64,000 nucleotides of DNA from Adiantum capillus-veneris (GCA_014529385.2 CM043971.1:26453769-26517768); one strand, 5' to 3'. Positions 34,748 through 46,850 are shown, counted from the stretch's first letter. Program-made: numbers and translations. Notes: generated by a model not told the origin, from the sequence alone.

Positions 34748-36349
34748 TTGTCACAAAAGGAGCTATCGGAAGAGCAGATGCGGTGGGCGAACATCTTATC
34801 ACAGTTTCACTTCCAGATTGTCCATGTACAGGGACATACAAATTTGGTGGCAGATGCTTTGCCCTGGAAGCCGTTGGTTCTGGCTATTTCCACGATACAT
34901 CATAGAAGCTTCGAGGATATGGTCGATCAGTATGCCACATATCTAGATTTTGTAGATGTATTCGGTCGAATACAAAATGGGGAGGTAGTAGCGGGATATT
35001 CCATTCGGGATGGCTACTCGATGAAGAAAACGATGTTGTGCATTACACTGCCGTTGAGGGAAAAGGTTTTAACCGAATTCCACTGTCCACCATTTACGGG
35101 TCACCGCAGCATTGCTACCACCTTGAAAGGTGTGGAGAAATACTTCTTTTGGCCGAGACTCAAGAAGGATGTGGATGATTTTGTACGCAATCACTTGGTA
35201 TGCCAGAAGGTCAAGTTTGACAGGCATAAAGCACAAGGATTGTTATAGCCTTTACCCATTCCCACCCGCCCCTGGGAAAGTATTGCAATGGATTTCATTT
35301 TTGATATCCCGAAAACATAGAGTGGGCACGATGGTATCTGGACTGTTATTGATAGATTTAGCAAGCAAGCTCATTTCATTCCAGTGAAGAAGTTAGTCAA
35401 GCCGGATCATTTAGCGAGACTGTTCATTGCCAAGATATTTATGTTACATGGCGTGCTTGAGACAATTGTCTCTGACAGAGATCCCCGATTCACGAGTTTC
35501 TTTTGGAAGGCTATTTGGGAGAACATTGGCATACTGTTGCAATTTTCATCATCTTTCCACTCGCAGACAGATGGGCAATCTGAGATTGCAAATTCAGTCG
35601 TACTGGATTTATTGAAGTCTTACATTTCGGATCAGAAGACTCAATTGGAATTTTTTTTGCCTTAGGTGGAATTTGTCTACAATAACACGATACACTCTTC
35701 GACGGGGAAGGTGCCATTTGAGATTATTGAAGCTCTGAAGGTTCCACCCTTCTTAAACATAAAAGATAAATTTTTTGAAGCCGACGAGTATACGAGGGAC
35801 TTGGACACAGCTTTTGCCAAGGTCCGGGAGGCTTTAGAGAAATCTCAAGAAAGACACAAAAAGGCAGCAGATCGACATCGTTGCGATTTGAAATTAAAGG
35901 AGAACGATTGGGTGCTCTTACGTTTTGAGAAGGCACGCCTGAGAAAGAAAAAGGGAAAGGAGCGGCTTTTTCCAAAGCTTAGCACGAGATACTATGGACC
36001 TTTTTAGATAAAAGAAAAGATAAATGATGTCTCTTTTAGATTGAAGCTGCCCGATACTTGGAGAATTCACAATGCTTTTCATGTGAGTCTCCATAAGCTT
36101 TTTAAAGGCGATGTGTCCAATGATGGGGAGCCAGATGAGCAACCCGAAGTGGAGGAAAACGAGGAGATACTCGTTCTAGAACAGATACTGACACATAAAG
36201 ATAGAAAGATAAAAGGTAAAGTGATAAGGCAGTTCTTGGTTAAATTCAAGAACTATCTCGCATTCAATGCGAAGTGGATGGAGGAGGAGGACCTGGCAGA
36301 TACTTCTCAGATTGTAAACCTTTACCTTGAAGCATTCGGTTTAGCATAG
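34748..36349 (+). pseudogene. Gyp1 integrase with chromodomain-like tail
   Basis: A single frame of about 530 codons interrupted only by TAG at 35246, 35318, 35663 and 36005. It starts in the RNase H tail (SQKELSEEQMRWANILSQFH). The zinc-binding part follows (H, H, then HLVCQKVKFD), then the catalytic core with MDFIFDIP, SDRDPRFTSFFW and QTDGQSEIANS (the D, D, E positions). The C-terminal part has the GPF...RLKLP...HNAFHVSLHK block and a chromodomain-like end (EQILTHKDRKIKG, FLVKFKNY, KWMEEED). Such tails direct insertion to certain chromatin. At 35246 and 36005 the matching Gyp3 codons are CAA (Gln), and at 35318 CAG. Confidence 0.9.
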
Positions 36350-36960
36350 TCTACTCCGGTAGAACCCCGACTTCAGCATGGACGAATCTAGTGCAGTGGG
36401 TTTGCACAAGAGGGGAGTCACTACACTCCTTTGTCGACAGATTGCCCTGATATTTTGATTTAATATAGAGTCACTGATGTCCCTTTGGGTTTCAGGGATA
36501 TTGCTGAGCTGATAGTATTCTGCTGTATGACTTTATGAACTGGAATTCGCGATAATGAAAATGATACTGATTGATTTGTACTTGACTTGTTTGAGTGCAG
36601 GAACTGATAGAAGAAATGACTGCAACATTTCGGTCTGATAAATCTCTATAGACATGATTGTAATAAGGATTAGTCAATCCGGCATCTGAGAGGTCCCGAC
36701 TGGATCTAGACGTGATTGCTAAATACATTGCCGATTAATCATCGTCTAAGATTGGAATGATTGTTGAATGTGATTTGTCATGTGATGTCCTGTCATGTCA
36801 AGTGATGTTCTGTGATGTGACTATCCATTGGTACATGTGCTAGATGTGTTGTTCCTAGTGCGTCGGTACTAACAGTCAGTGTTTGCTAAGACAGTTTATG
36901 GCCTCTGTCTGTTTTGCAGGCGTAATCGGGGGCGATTACAATGCTTTCAAGAGAGGGGTA
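36350..36960 (+). other. Gyp1 3' untranslated region and polypurine tract
   Basis: About 600 bp without coding capacity, ending in the polypurine tract CAAGAGAGGGGTA (36947-36960). Gyp3 has almost the same tract directly before its 3' LTR. Here the 3' LTR does not follow. Confidence 0.75.
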
Positions 36961-38375
36961 TGTGTAACCGGCCTATACAACGTAGAGGGCGGTAGTACTT
37001 CAATTATCTGTTAACTTTACACAGAGGGTTGAGAAGAGGAGAGAAAACAGATGCGTCCAGCAACTAGAATGTCACTGCGCACACAAAGACGACACCCTGT
37101 AGGCCCCAAAGACTGGTGCCCCTTTCGGTATTTCTTTAATTTAGAGAGAGAATTACAAAGAGAGCCCCTGGAAGACAACACCTGCATCCAGCTAGTACGC
37201 TCCAGATTCGGCAAAATTTCGGCAGCATAACGGTACCGAAATCAATCCGAATCAGTTTCTAAGGTAAGCCCTCTGTTCCATGGACATATTCCCTCATTCG
37301 GGAGCACAAAACAGTAAATTGCAGGTCGCTGTAATTTCTGGTTCAGCCCTGTTTTTGACCTGATTTGGGCACACGACTGTCCCTGCACCTTGGGCTAAGT
37401 GCCCCTTGATTCTGGAAGCATTCTGGGCTCAAAACAGCCCCAAAACAGAGTAAAAACAGCGAACATACAGTGCTGAATTTACTGCGCAATCGAGAGGTTA
37501 TCACCCTCTCGTGTACCTGCTTTGGTGCAGTAGCTAGCTACACCGGTTCCTGTGCAAAGAGGCTCTTGCCTCGGCACGAAAGCATATTTCCCCACAGCTG
37601 TGCATAGGTCAAATGAGAAGCCCACTAGTGGGGCATAACATACTGTATGTAGGGGAGAAAGAGAGCAGTATGTAGCGTGCGGGGCATCACTCCCGTCACC
37701 ATACTGTGCATAGAGGGCAAGGTAAGCATTCCATAGCTTCTGTACCTGCTACAATCCACCTGAGGCTGAAAATGGCGCCCCCTTTGTTGATATGCAGCTC
37801 GTTTTTGCCTCCCAGAGTGGTAGAATCGCTCACAGGCTGACACGTCGCCCAGTTTCCGAGTTTGGGCTTTCCCTGCTAAAAATATCTCAACTGGTGCGTC
37901 AGTTGACTTGGCAACAGAGCAATAAAATGTTCCCCTTGTCATTCCAGAGCTAATGACGCGAACACATTTTCCGGTCAAAAATAGCAGTTCCCTAAATTTT
38001 AGGAGATGCTTCCATGGCGTCCCTATCGGTCTCCTGACCATCATTGAAGACTACCATTTGACCAACATCTACAATGTGGGTTAATTTACTAGCCCCTTTC
38101 AACCTTTAAAGTTGTCAGTGACTTGAAGAGTGGCCCAAATTCCAGTTTGGCGCACACGAGCTTCCATACTCATCAGAGTTCAGTGCTAACTGGTCCTGTC
38201 TGACCGACCTAGATCCCCGATGTGAGAAACCCATTTGGCTACAGCCGTTTCACACTGGCCATGCAATGTCCACTTGCATCTTTTCAAGGGTTCCGAGACA
38301 AACAAGTAAAAATAAATAAAAATATCTAGTACTTATATACGGAAGGCAACAGGAAAAATACACCTCCTGGTGACA
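36961..38375 (-). repeat. Inverted solo LTR of the Gyp3 family, inside Gyp1
   Basis: Reads as the reverse complement of a diverged Gyp3 LTR: TAACCGGCC...GGGCGGTAG at the left (the Gyp3 LTR end), CCTTTCGGTATTTCTTTAAT in the middle, AAGAGGCTCTTGCCTCGGCA and AGCCCACTAGTGGGGC further right, and CTCCTGGTGACA at the right (the LTR start). About 1.41 kb against 1.47 kb in Gyp3. It lies exactly between the polypurine tract of Gyp1 and its 3' LTR. Confidence 0.8.
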
Positions 38376-38378
38376 GTA

Positions 38379-38952
38379 TGTCACAAACCAGTGACGTGGC
38401 AACCCGGATACACGCACAAATACCTCAACTGGCAGGTCCGTGAATTGCGGAGACAGGTTGACGTGGTAGGTTCTCGGATTTCACGCTCATGGTGCTGACG
38501 TGGCTATCGTACGAACCCTCCACAATTTGCGCCGCAAAAAGCGCTAGCAGGCTGTACGGTAATTCCATCTTTTGCGCTGCCGAATCCTACACAATTTTTT
38601 TGAGAAGCTTTTGGGGCAAATTGCTTTATTTTGCAAAGCTTTTAAAAGAACAGCTTTTGGGACTCTGCTTTTGGGCGTCCCTTGTAACCTTTAAATTGGT
38701 GGTCAGTGTCTCACAACTCAGAGCATCTGGACGCAAAGTCTGAGAGTGAGAACTCTCCCACTCTCTTGTACTTTGAACACAGATTAATACAAAAAGAAAT
38801 ACAGAAAGGGGCTCCAGTCTTTGGGGCCAATATCTCTAGGCACGGAACTCCGCCGGGTTGTGTCGAATCAATTGTGAATTGTGAACTGTTTTGAAGTGAA
38901 TCTTTGCTGTGTCGCGGTAGAATCTTGACTTGGAGAGTCCAAGTTTGTTACA
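38379..38952 (+). repeat. Gyp1 3' LTR
   Basis: 574 bp, TGTCACAAACC to TTGTTACA, parallel to LTR-C. Followed by GAGAG, matching the bases left of LTR-A. Confidence 0.9.
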
Positions 38953-38957
38953 GAGAG

Positions 38958-39577
38958 GAAGTCTGTGACTGGCCAAACGAACGCATGGATCAGATGCATC
39001 TATGACCTCAATGCAGAAATCCTAACCCTAAAACCCGTCACATATCGCCTTCTAAAATCAAAGCAATCGTCCTTGATTGTAGGATCTAAGAAAATATGCA
39101 AACTTTCAACATTTGTCAGGCAGGAATGCAATGCTTTTGATACGCATATAGAAAATAAGCTGCAATAGACACTCGATTGCGTTCGAAAATCTTTCAAGCA
39201 AGCACATCATAGTACATACTCCCAAAATATGGAAAGTATATCACGGGTGTACACCATTCCAATGCATATAAAATGACATTGGATCTCATTAAAGGGCAAG
39301 GTCCCAACTGATGTCTCTTTGGATGCGATCGTTCATCCAAAGTTTGTGGAGAGTCACATGAAGTGAACATCTTCCTTTTGATATGACGAAAGCATGCCAT
39401 GGTCATACTATGTTAAAATCCATACATTTAGAAGTCAAGCTAATCCAAAAGCTTTTGTGTACGATTGTATCAAATCATCATGATCAGTCAGTTCCTCAAA
39501 ATTCATCCGTTGGGCATCCATGGGTGGATAGCTCCTGAACATCACCAAAAATCTTCATGTTGTTTTTCCTCGAGTGA
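38958..39577. other. No gene recognised
   Basis: Short frames only. The right part (from about 39480) may be the degraded tail of Gyp4 on the minus strand. Confidence 0.4.
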
Positions 39578-41065
39578 TCAGTCTTTATGAGCCAAAATCT
39601 GTTTTGGGATCAAAATCTCTTCAGCCTCTTCTACCTTTGGTTCAACGTCGTGTGAAGGCATAGTAGGCAAATCTCCTTTGAATGGTTTAAGAAGGTTGAC
39701 ATGGAAAGCGTTGTGGATTTTCCAATGAGAAGGTAATTCTAATCGGAAAGAAACATCATTAATGGTGTGAATGACCTTGAATGGGCCATAGTATCGTTGA
39801 CTGAGTTTGGGATACAACCGTTCTTTGTCTTTTTTTTTTCCGTAAACGTGCCTTTTCAAATCTAAGCAGAACCTAGTCGCCCACTTTGATACTCAATTGC
39901 TTCCTATGCTTGTCTGTAGCTCGTTTTTGCTTGTCTTGGGACTTTTGTAAAGCTTCTTTAACCTTCGAATAGGACATATCCAAGTCTTGTACAAAAATTT
40001 CGGCCTCAAAAATCTTATCCTTTGTGAGTTGAATTGGGGAGACTTTACGAAATCCCTCAATGATCTTGAAGGGTGCTTTTCCAGTTGTTGAATGAGTCGT
40101 GTTATTGTAGGCAAATTCCATGAGTGGTAAGTATTTCACCCACAAGTTCTTATGATCGGAGACCTAGGTCTTGAGAAGGTCAAGTATTGTGGAGTTTGCA
40201 TTTTCCGATTGGCCATCTCTCTATGGATGAAATGATGACGAGAACTTCAATGTTGTGTTTATGTTGTCAAAGAGGGATCTCCAAAAGAGACTTGTCATTC
40301 ATGGATCTCGGTCATTGACGATATATTGAGGCATCCCATGTAGTTGAAAGATATGATGTAAGAACAGATTCTCCATCCTATCTGCTTTGATGGTTTTCCT
40401 TATGGAATGAAACGAGCTTGTGTGCTAAAGTGGTCAATGATGGCGCGAATTCCATTACATCTCGATGAGGTAGTCGGCAAGTCGAATTTGAAGTCAATTG
40501 CAATGTTTTCCCAAGGTTGAGTAGGGATAAAGAGGATGTAACAACCCGGAAGCTTTTTGTTGGTTGTACTTCACTTTCTGGCAGGTGATACATTTAGAAA
40601 CATACTTGTCGACATTTTCATGAAGAGTAGGCCAATAGAAAAATGTGTCAATGGCGAGGGCTGTTGGGTAAATATTGCGATGTCCTGCATATAGTGGGGC
40701 ATGGGATTCAGAAGAGCACACGCAATACAAAGTTTCCCATGGAACAAGAAATATCCAGCTTTCAATGTATAGCTTGGAACAGAGAATCCAACCATCAATC
40801 GTTCAAAGGTATTCACAAACAGGCAAATAGGTACAAATTAACCCGGAAACTTCACATTTAATTTAATCTGTTTATCTCTATGGGTGAGCAGGATTCCTCT
40901 ATCTTGAGCGCGAAGGAGAGCATCATACTTATAGAACCAAGGCATCCCCAACAAAACATCACCTCCTGCTAAGTTCATTATGTAGAAATCAACTGCATTG
41001 AGAAATTCATGGACATGGACTCGTAGAGCCAACCAAAGGTGTGGTAGACCCATAAGTGCCATTCA
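39578..41065 (-). pseudogene. Gyp4: gypsy remnant, protease joined to integrase
   Basis: Minus strand, right to left. The protease C-terminus has DFYIMNLAGGDVLLGMPWFY (41062-40838). The integrase zinc-binding part includes APLYAGHRNIYPTALAIDTF and CITCQKVKYNQQ (40730-40560). Remains of the catalytic core come next, then MEFAYNNTTHSTTGKAPF (40145-39873) and the tail block [24 protein letters not shown] and [14 protein letters not shown] (39859-39578). Reverse transcriptase and RNase H, about 1.5-2 kb in intact relatives, are absent: protease ends at about 40838 and integrase-side sequence begins at once. Many stops and shifts. Confidence 0.8.
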
Positions 41066-43108
41066 CCATCTGGGATTCAATTGAGTTGCCTTTTGCGTTG
41101 TGAGCGGGATGAAAACACACACAACGCCTCTATAACGACCCGACACACTCTTGGGAAGATACACACACACTATGGGGCACCACTCGGCTTAGACAACACA
41201 CCTGGCCGAGACAGGGAACACACCTCAGGAGTGAGAGGAGAGAGACTATCCACTTGTCCACTCCACACAGACACACACACACACACACACACACCCAAAA
41301 AACTCAGCTCAAAAGAGGAGAATTTCTGATGTTTAGATACAAATGAGCTTGGGCCAACACCAATGGGGCAAACAGCTCACACAATATGGGTAAAAGATAC
41401 CAGATACAATCACAAATTGGAGAAGAAGCTTCACTCACCGGAGAAGATTACACAGAAAAACAGCAGAAAAAGAGTGAGGAATTTGGCAAAATGGACAGCG
41501 CCATCGCGTCCGGAACGGCCCAAAACCCCAGTCTACAATGTCAAAGTGCTCAAATCTGACATCGGATGAGCAGTTTACGGCCAAAACAGGCTCCAAAATG
41601 AGCAAAAACACAGCTGCGGCTGTTCCTCCTCTCTTCTCCACGTTTTTTCTGGTCTTCTCTCTGTTTTTTCAGTTCCCACACTTAGCTTTATTACTGGGGC
41701 ACCCTTGGCCTTTTAGATGACCTCAAACGGACCCCGAACAGGCCAAAAACTGACTTCGCAGTGCATAGTTGTCACCTTTTTGCATCATTCGCACACCTGG
41801 CACTCAGCTTTTTTCCAATAATGCATCTCGCCACCACGCGAAGTGGCCCCAAAAAGTGGTCCTAATGATGACCTTTCTGCATAACTCTCACAAGAAAACA
41901 CCCACGTTGTGTCTGTCCTCATCCGCGTGCAAATATTGACCTCGTTCGCCCTCCTGACGCCACTAGATGCCATCTGACGCACCTGCTGACCTCACGTCGT
42001 CGGCTCGTGGATAGCTTCCTCGAGAAGTTTTACGCGCTACCAACTCCTCCTTATTGTAGAAAAAACACACTAGTATTGATAATAGTGAAAATCGCTGCAC
42101 TATGTACATGCTGTCCTACCTGTACACATGTGGGCCCCACGTAACCACCTGGCTCTGGAAAATGGGCAATCCTTTATTCGATGCACCATGCATGTGTATG
42201 TACATATGCGCAATCCCTAGCTCAAAAAAACTCCTGACAGCGTATTCGTCAATTCATAGTTGAGCGGCCATGTCAGTAGAAATGAAGTTTTTGGCGGACC
42301 TTGGGTCAAAGAAGGTAAGGGCATTTTTGTCACTCGTTCCCAAGCTCTACAAGGTTCTCCTACTGTATCATGTCTAGGCTCTTCTATGAGATTTGGAATC
42401 AATCATAGTTACTCGGAACGGGAATAGGGAACGGGAACGGGAGGCTCTGGAATGAGACGGGAACGGGGAGGAGAAGGGGGGGACAGAAAGGGAACAGGGC
42501 CGGGACGGTCGACTAAAGTAAGGCTTGAATCACCTCCATTCAGCTTAGTCCCAAACCAACTCCTAAACAACCCCAAATCTGTCCCAACCCCAAATCTGTC
42601 CCTAAATGACCTACTTTTTTGCCCCCAAATGCCTACTTTTGCCCGTTCTACCGTTTCGCCGTTCCACCTCATGTTCCCCCCGTTTCGGAGCACCGTTCCG
42701 GTTGCACCCCATTCCGAAACGGCGTTCCATTTCCGACTTCGTCGACTCGTTTGGATTGCGTTCCGTTCGTTTCTTGGTACACTGGAATCAATCCGACAAA
42801 AGGGTGGGGCTTCTTGTTATCGTTGTTGTCCTGACTATTCGGGTGCTTGACAGGGATACTATTGGATGGTGTACAGTGGATGTGTTGGTTACGATCTCTG
42901 AAAGTGTGTCGAATGCGCCCATACTTATAGCATCTTCCCTAAGTAATCATGCTGATAGCTTGATGACGTGGCAACATTGTATGGATTTCTAGATTTTAGC
43001 GCTGCTAGCTTTTTGGAGTCTAGATGCTTTTAGAACTTGAAGCTTTTCATGGCCAAGGGCCTTTAAATATGTGCAATTGGCTTAGTCTTTGGCATGTCTT
43101 CACGTGGG
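41066..43108. other. No gene recognised; microsatellite and G-rich block
   Basis: Holds an (AC)n tract at about 41264-41294, and a transposon-end-like G-rich block from 42404 (CATAGTTAC then repeated GGAACGG). The 42452-42850 frame is the complement of such repeats and I do not regard it as a gene. Confidence 0.45.
42404..42480 (+). mobile_element. DNA-transposon-like end with subterminal G-rich repeats
   Basis: CATAGTTACTCGGAACGGGA starts an array of GGGAACGGG repeats. Ends with the same first nine bases (one with a single change) occur at 45132-45140, 60448-60456 and 62434-62442. Short terminal motif plus subterminal repeats resembles hAT elements; the superfamily is a guess. Confidence 0.35.
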
Positions 43109-43330
43109 AATGCAGAGGACAGAGTACGCTTGTACTGAGTTGAAGCAATATACCGAAAGGGGCATCGGGGTCTGGGACCAATGCTCTCTCGAAGCGGAAC
43201 TCCGCCACTCCGCGTCTTGTGTGTCGTGCATCTCTTTCAATTCTGTGTTATTTGAAGCACTTAAAGTTGTTCAGTCTGTTCTTTTCCGTTGGCACGTGGT
43301 GCCCATCCCGTTACAAAGCGTGTTTGAAGG
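43109..43330 (+). repeat. LTR fragment with the ACCGAAAGGGG motif
   Basis: Contains ATACCGAAAGGGGCATC (43150-43166) followed by GGGACCAATGCTCTC and GGAACTCCGCCACTCCG. The Gyp1 LTRs have the same order (motif, GGGCCAATATCTCT, GGAACTCCG). It ends in unrelated sequence. Confidence 0.5.
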
Positions 43331-43420
43331 GTACATTTTTAGGCCAGACCAAGTAGCAAGTATTTTGACCTCGAAGGTGTCATTCAGAAAGCTTGGGTAG
43401 AGTGTTAACTTAAAGTTGAT

Positions 43421-43663
43421 CTAAGTTTTAGGGCGGTCAGGTTTCTTGGCGAGGGTAGCCCACCATGTCAACGCACTATCCTTGAGATAAGATGTGATCC
43501 TGAGAAACTTTGATTCTTCGGTAAAGTTCCCACCCATTACTGCACAAGACGTCGAATTGTTGCAAAAATTTGAGAGAATTATGAGAATCTTGGATGCTTG
43601 AGAATGCGAAAAAAACGTTACTGTAGCACCCCCATCTCTAAAGGGTTTTGGACGAGCCTCCAT
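43421..43663 (-). pseudogene. Gyp5 gag capsid fragment
   Basis: An 80-residue frame includes GGNFTEESKFLRITSYLKDS and ALTWWATLAKKPDRPKT. This matches the start of the gypsy capsid domain in Gyp2 and Gyp3 (FxExSKxRxxxxYLKGxAxxWW). No other part of gag is recognisable. Confidence 0.7.
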
Positions 43664-44112
43664 GGTAGTGGGGGAGGAGGATAAGATGAGGGTCTAGGAG
43701 GTAAAGGGGGAAAAGTATATGTGGCAGCATGGGAAGGTTCTCGTGAAGCCATTCCCTAAAACTTGAGAGACATCTCCAGAATTCTGTCAAGAAGAGGCCA
43801 CAAGAGGATTTTGCAATACAAAAGAATGCACGTGGAAGGTCTATTGAGAGACAATTGGGACCACATGTGGATTTAGAGAGCCCAAGTAATTGTGCAAGGC
43901 TTCTAAATCAATTCGATCATCTATTGGGCTCTTCTTTTGGTGGTGTGCCAGGTACATCAATTGTCGAACCACTTATTGTGCATGTGTCTCGTTTGGTTGC
44001 CTTTGTATGGAGGGACTGGGAGGGTTCCCTTCTTGAATAGTGTGGTCGACCTGTTCTCCGTCCATGTTGATTGGATCGTGCTTTTGATTACATAGGGCAA
44101 TGAAGCAGATTT

Positions 44113-44125
44113 GGCCCTGATACCA
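44113..44125 (-). promoter_or_regulatory. Primer-binding site of Gyp5
   Basis: Minus strand TGGTATCAGGGCC, one base different from the TGGTATCAGAGC core, next to the LTR end. Confidence 0.65.
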
Positions 44126-44865
44126 CTATAATCAACTCTAATCACTTTCGGCGAGTGATTAGACGAAAACATAGAGATAACTGCAATCTACACACTTGGT
44201 AACACTTTAATACTTCAAAGCAGCTTTCACTCGAAACTTTACTTTAGACTTTAGGACATAGAAACTTTGCAAAGAAAACCTATAACGGGAATTGATACTT
44301 CAAACACACACGACTTGGAATCTAGAGCGCTACCAAGCAGATGCCGACACCTGTTGGCCCCAAAGACTGGCACCCCTTTCGGTATTTCTTTATTGCATTC
44401 AAAGAGGGAATAAAAGTTGTGATTTCCCACGAGATGTCCTGCATAATCCAAGCTGAAAATGACTTGTTTCGACCGAATTTCGGCAGCATAATTGTACTAG
44501 GACGCTTCAGAGATAGTGTCCCCACGCAATAGATGACTTTCCCGACGTATACGGACACTTTGCAAAACGTGGCGAGAATCTGTAGTACGTTGAATTCTTT
44601 GTTTTCTGCCCTGAAAATGTTCCAAATCATCTGTACAGTGGTCCCCTCGTGTCCCCGGACCCCCTGAGTGTATTATACTGTTTAGGACCGAAACCCTAAA
44701 CCTGCAAAAATACACAGCAGGCTGTATTTCCCGAGGACGGGGTCGGAACGGCAAAAAAAAAAGAGAGTTTTTTTGGCATTTTTTGACCTACATACATACC
44801 ACACACATAGAGCATCACTTTGACCACAAATTTACACTAAATAGACCAAAGAACATGAGTCATAT

Positions 44866-45286
44866 AGACGCAAATGTGCTAATAAAACATCGACAAATGA
44901 GGACCCAAAGGGTGGCTTTTATATTCAAACATATGGCTATTGGAGAGCAACTAGCCACTAGAAATGATCAGATATTCAAATTTTAAAAAAAGTCCCCTGC
45001 CGTCCCCTCCTGTCCCCGGGACGTTTTGCATGCGTTCCCACTTGGCAGGCCATTTGCCGTTCGTCCCCACCCGTCTACTTCCCGGAACCGGGGGCGTCCC
45101 CCGTCCCTAGGCTCCGTCCCCTCCGTCCCCTGTAACTATGGTCTCATTAATTCATTTGTACACATGTTTTGACAGTCTTTCTTGCGGATACATGTGATGA
45201 TAAAAGGGTGCTTACCACACTAAATCATCTATGGCATGTATATATGGCACGCAATCGAGGACGTTTGCCATTTTAAGAGGGTGGTA
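44866..45286 (+). repeat. Gyp2-family 3' untranslated region left of the 5' LTR
   Basis: Matches 60164-60602 almost base for base, including ACAAATGAGGACCCAAAGGG, an array of about a dozen GTCCC words, GTAACTATG, and the polypurine tract TTTTAAGAGGGTGGTA right before the LTR. Thus an element interior, not genomic flank, precedes the 5' LTR of Gyp2. Confidence 0.8.
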
Positions 45287-46837
45287 TGTCACGAGGACGT
45301 GGCAATTGCTAACTTGAGTTCTTGGTTTCTTTCTGTAACTAAGTCAGACTTTGTAAATAATTAATTTATTTACGAGAAAAGAATTATCTAATTAGTTGTG
45401 TGCACATTAGAATAGATTTAGCAGTTCTGGGGCCTCAGGTGCGCCCAAGTTTGGGCCAGTGCAACTCAGGGAGACCCTAGCAAAAAATACCCTGAAGCCC
45501 TAGCCATTGGGAAATCGGAACTTCAATAAAGGGGTAGATAGTAGCCTCAGATTACAGGCTCAGAAAGATACGCGCGCTAGTGCAAGCATAGGAACGAGAT
45601 GGGGTCCTTAGAATAATAACCCTAAGGCCTGAATCATTTAATGGCCTTAGGATAAGTCAATTAATGTATTCTTTAAATTGTCTATGCCGGACCAAATGGC
45701 CGGACAAGTGCGAACAGGTAATGCCAGAGCAGTGTCGGTATGGCATTGCGCTGGGGAGCAGCTAACAATTTAATTGGTTGCATCTATGTGTGCAGTTGTG
45801 CACTTAATTACACATTTCATTAACTAGCATAGGATTTTTAAAGTCAAGTTGAATGGTTTAAAAATTTCAAAGTAAGTGTGCCAAGTACTAGGCACACTTT
45901 CCCATGCAATCTCTCTCTTTCTCCCACACTCCCTCTCTTCATGCTAGCGCCCCCTCTTCTGGGAGGCTATAAGAGAGCAGCCTCTCCCCCTCTTGCCGGG
46001 TTGGTAGTGCACTATCCCCCCCAAGTTGACCATCCTCTACGCAGTGAAGCTCTCCATTGAAGCTTGAGAGCAGCACCTTGTGGTGTATGTGGAGCCTTTG
46101 AGCACCCATGACCTAGAACAAGGCCTCTCATGGTTGCATGCAGCTTTGGGAGAAGTTTCATCGCGTAAAGTAGTAGTAAACTCTCTTTCTCCCTTGTCTA
46201 GCTGCTGTAAATTCCCTGTTTTCAGCCCCTAATCACTTGTATTAGGGTGAATTTCAGCAAAGTCTTCATAGAATCTTATTCCCCACTACCTACTCTACAC
46301 ATACACCAAGTTTGGAGCATTTCCATCGCGAAAAGGACCTCCATTTTGGCATTGGAACGCGCTCAGGTAACAATTTCTGGTTATGTGCAGAAAATTACAG
46401 CAAGCGTGTGTGTGTTTTGCATGTTTCTGTGGTTGGTTGATTGCAGGACTGATTATGTCCAAAGTGGCACAGTTAGCGGAAGATAGATCCTCATTCGTGA
46501 GAGCTTCCGATGAGTTTTGTGGAAGGTAGACTCTCCTCTACGAGAGCTTCCCAAAATCTCGCAGAAGAGGATAGATCCACTCAGTAGTCAGAGAGCAGTT
46601 CTTCTACTCTCTCAGTCAGAAGCAGAAAAAGGCCAAGAAAGAATAGAGGACGGGCTTTCGTCCCGTTCCTGTGCTTGTAAAGATTCTCCCTTAGTAATAA
46701 AGATATTCTCTTTATGGGGGGGGACCAGCCCATCTTTTGGTCCCCAATGAAGTGTCAAGCTTTCTTTCTTTCTCTCATTCTCTTGAGTATTTGAAGTACA
46801 TTAAAAAGTCAGTTTACGCTCTCGTATTTTTGTGACA
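45287..46837 (+). repeat. Gyp2 5' LTR
   Basis: 1551 bp, TGTCACGAGG to TTGTGACA. TATA box CTATAAGAG near 45967, AATAAAG near 46694. An intron-like segment lies at 46367-46446 (CAG|GTAACA to TTGCAG|GAC). Confidence 0.9.
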
Positions 46838-46838
46838 G

Positions 46839-46850
46839 TGGTATCAGAGC
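46839..46850 (+). promoter_or_regulatory. Primer-binding site of Gyp2
   Basis: TGGTATCAGAGC, one base after the LTR end. Complementary to initiator tRNA-Met. Confidence 0.9.

Larger units (their letters stand above)
29641..38952 (+). mobile_element. Gyp1: Ty3/gypsy element with extra LTRs
   Basis: Outer LTRs at 29641-30217 and 38379-38952 are flanked by GAGAG on both sides (29636-29640, 38953-38957). Between the first LTR and gag lie an inverted LTR end, a second leader, a truncated LTR and a full LTR (30231-31400). Gag-pol follows in gypsy order (31465-36349), then the polypurine tract (36947-36960). A foreign inverted LTR (36961-38375) separates the tract from the 3' LTR. The coding region has nine TAG, one TAA and one TGA in frame plus frameshifts. 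Confidence 0.85.
43421..44735 (-). mobile_element. Gyp5: 5' end of a gypsy element
   Basis: On the minus strand: LTR (about 44735-44130), primer site TGGTATCAGGGCC (44125-44113), a leader, and a gag piece (43663-43421). The LTR is a diverged relative of the Gyp3 LTR, sharing the motif at 44394-44373 and the AAATACACAGCAGGCTGTA region near 44710. Everything after the capsid start is gone. Confidence 0.65.

Noticed and set aside
42452-42992. Overlapping 128-132 residue frames
   Set aside because: They run across the G-rich transposon-end repeats in several frames at once and resemble no protein.
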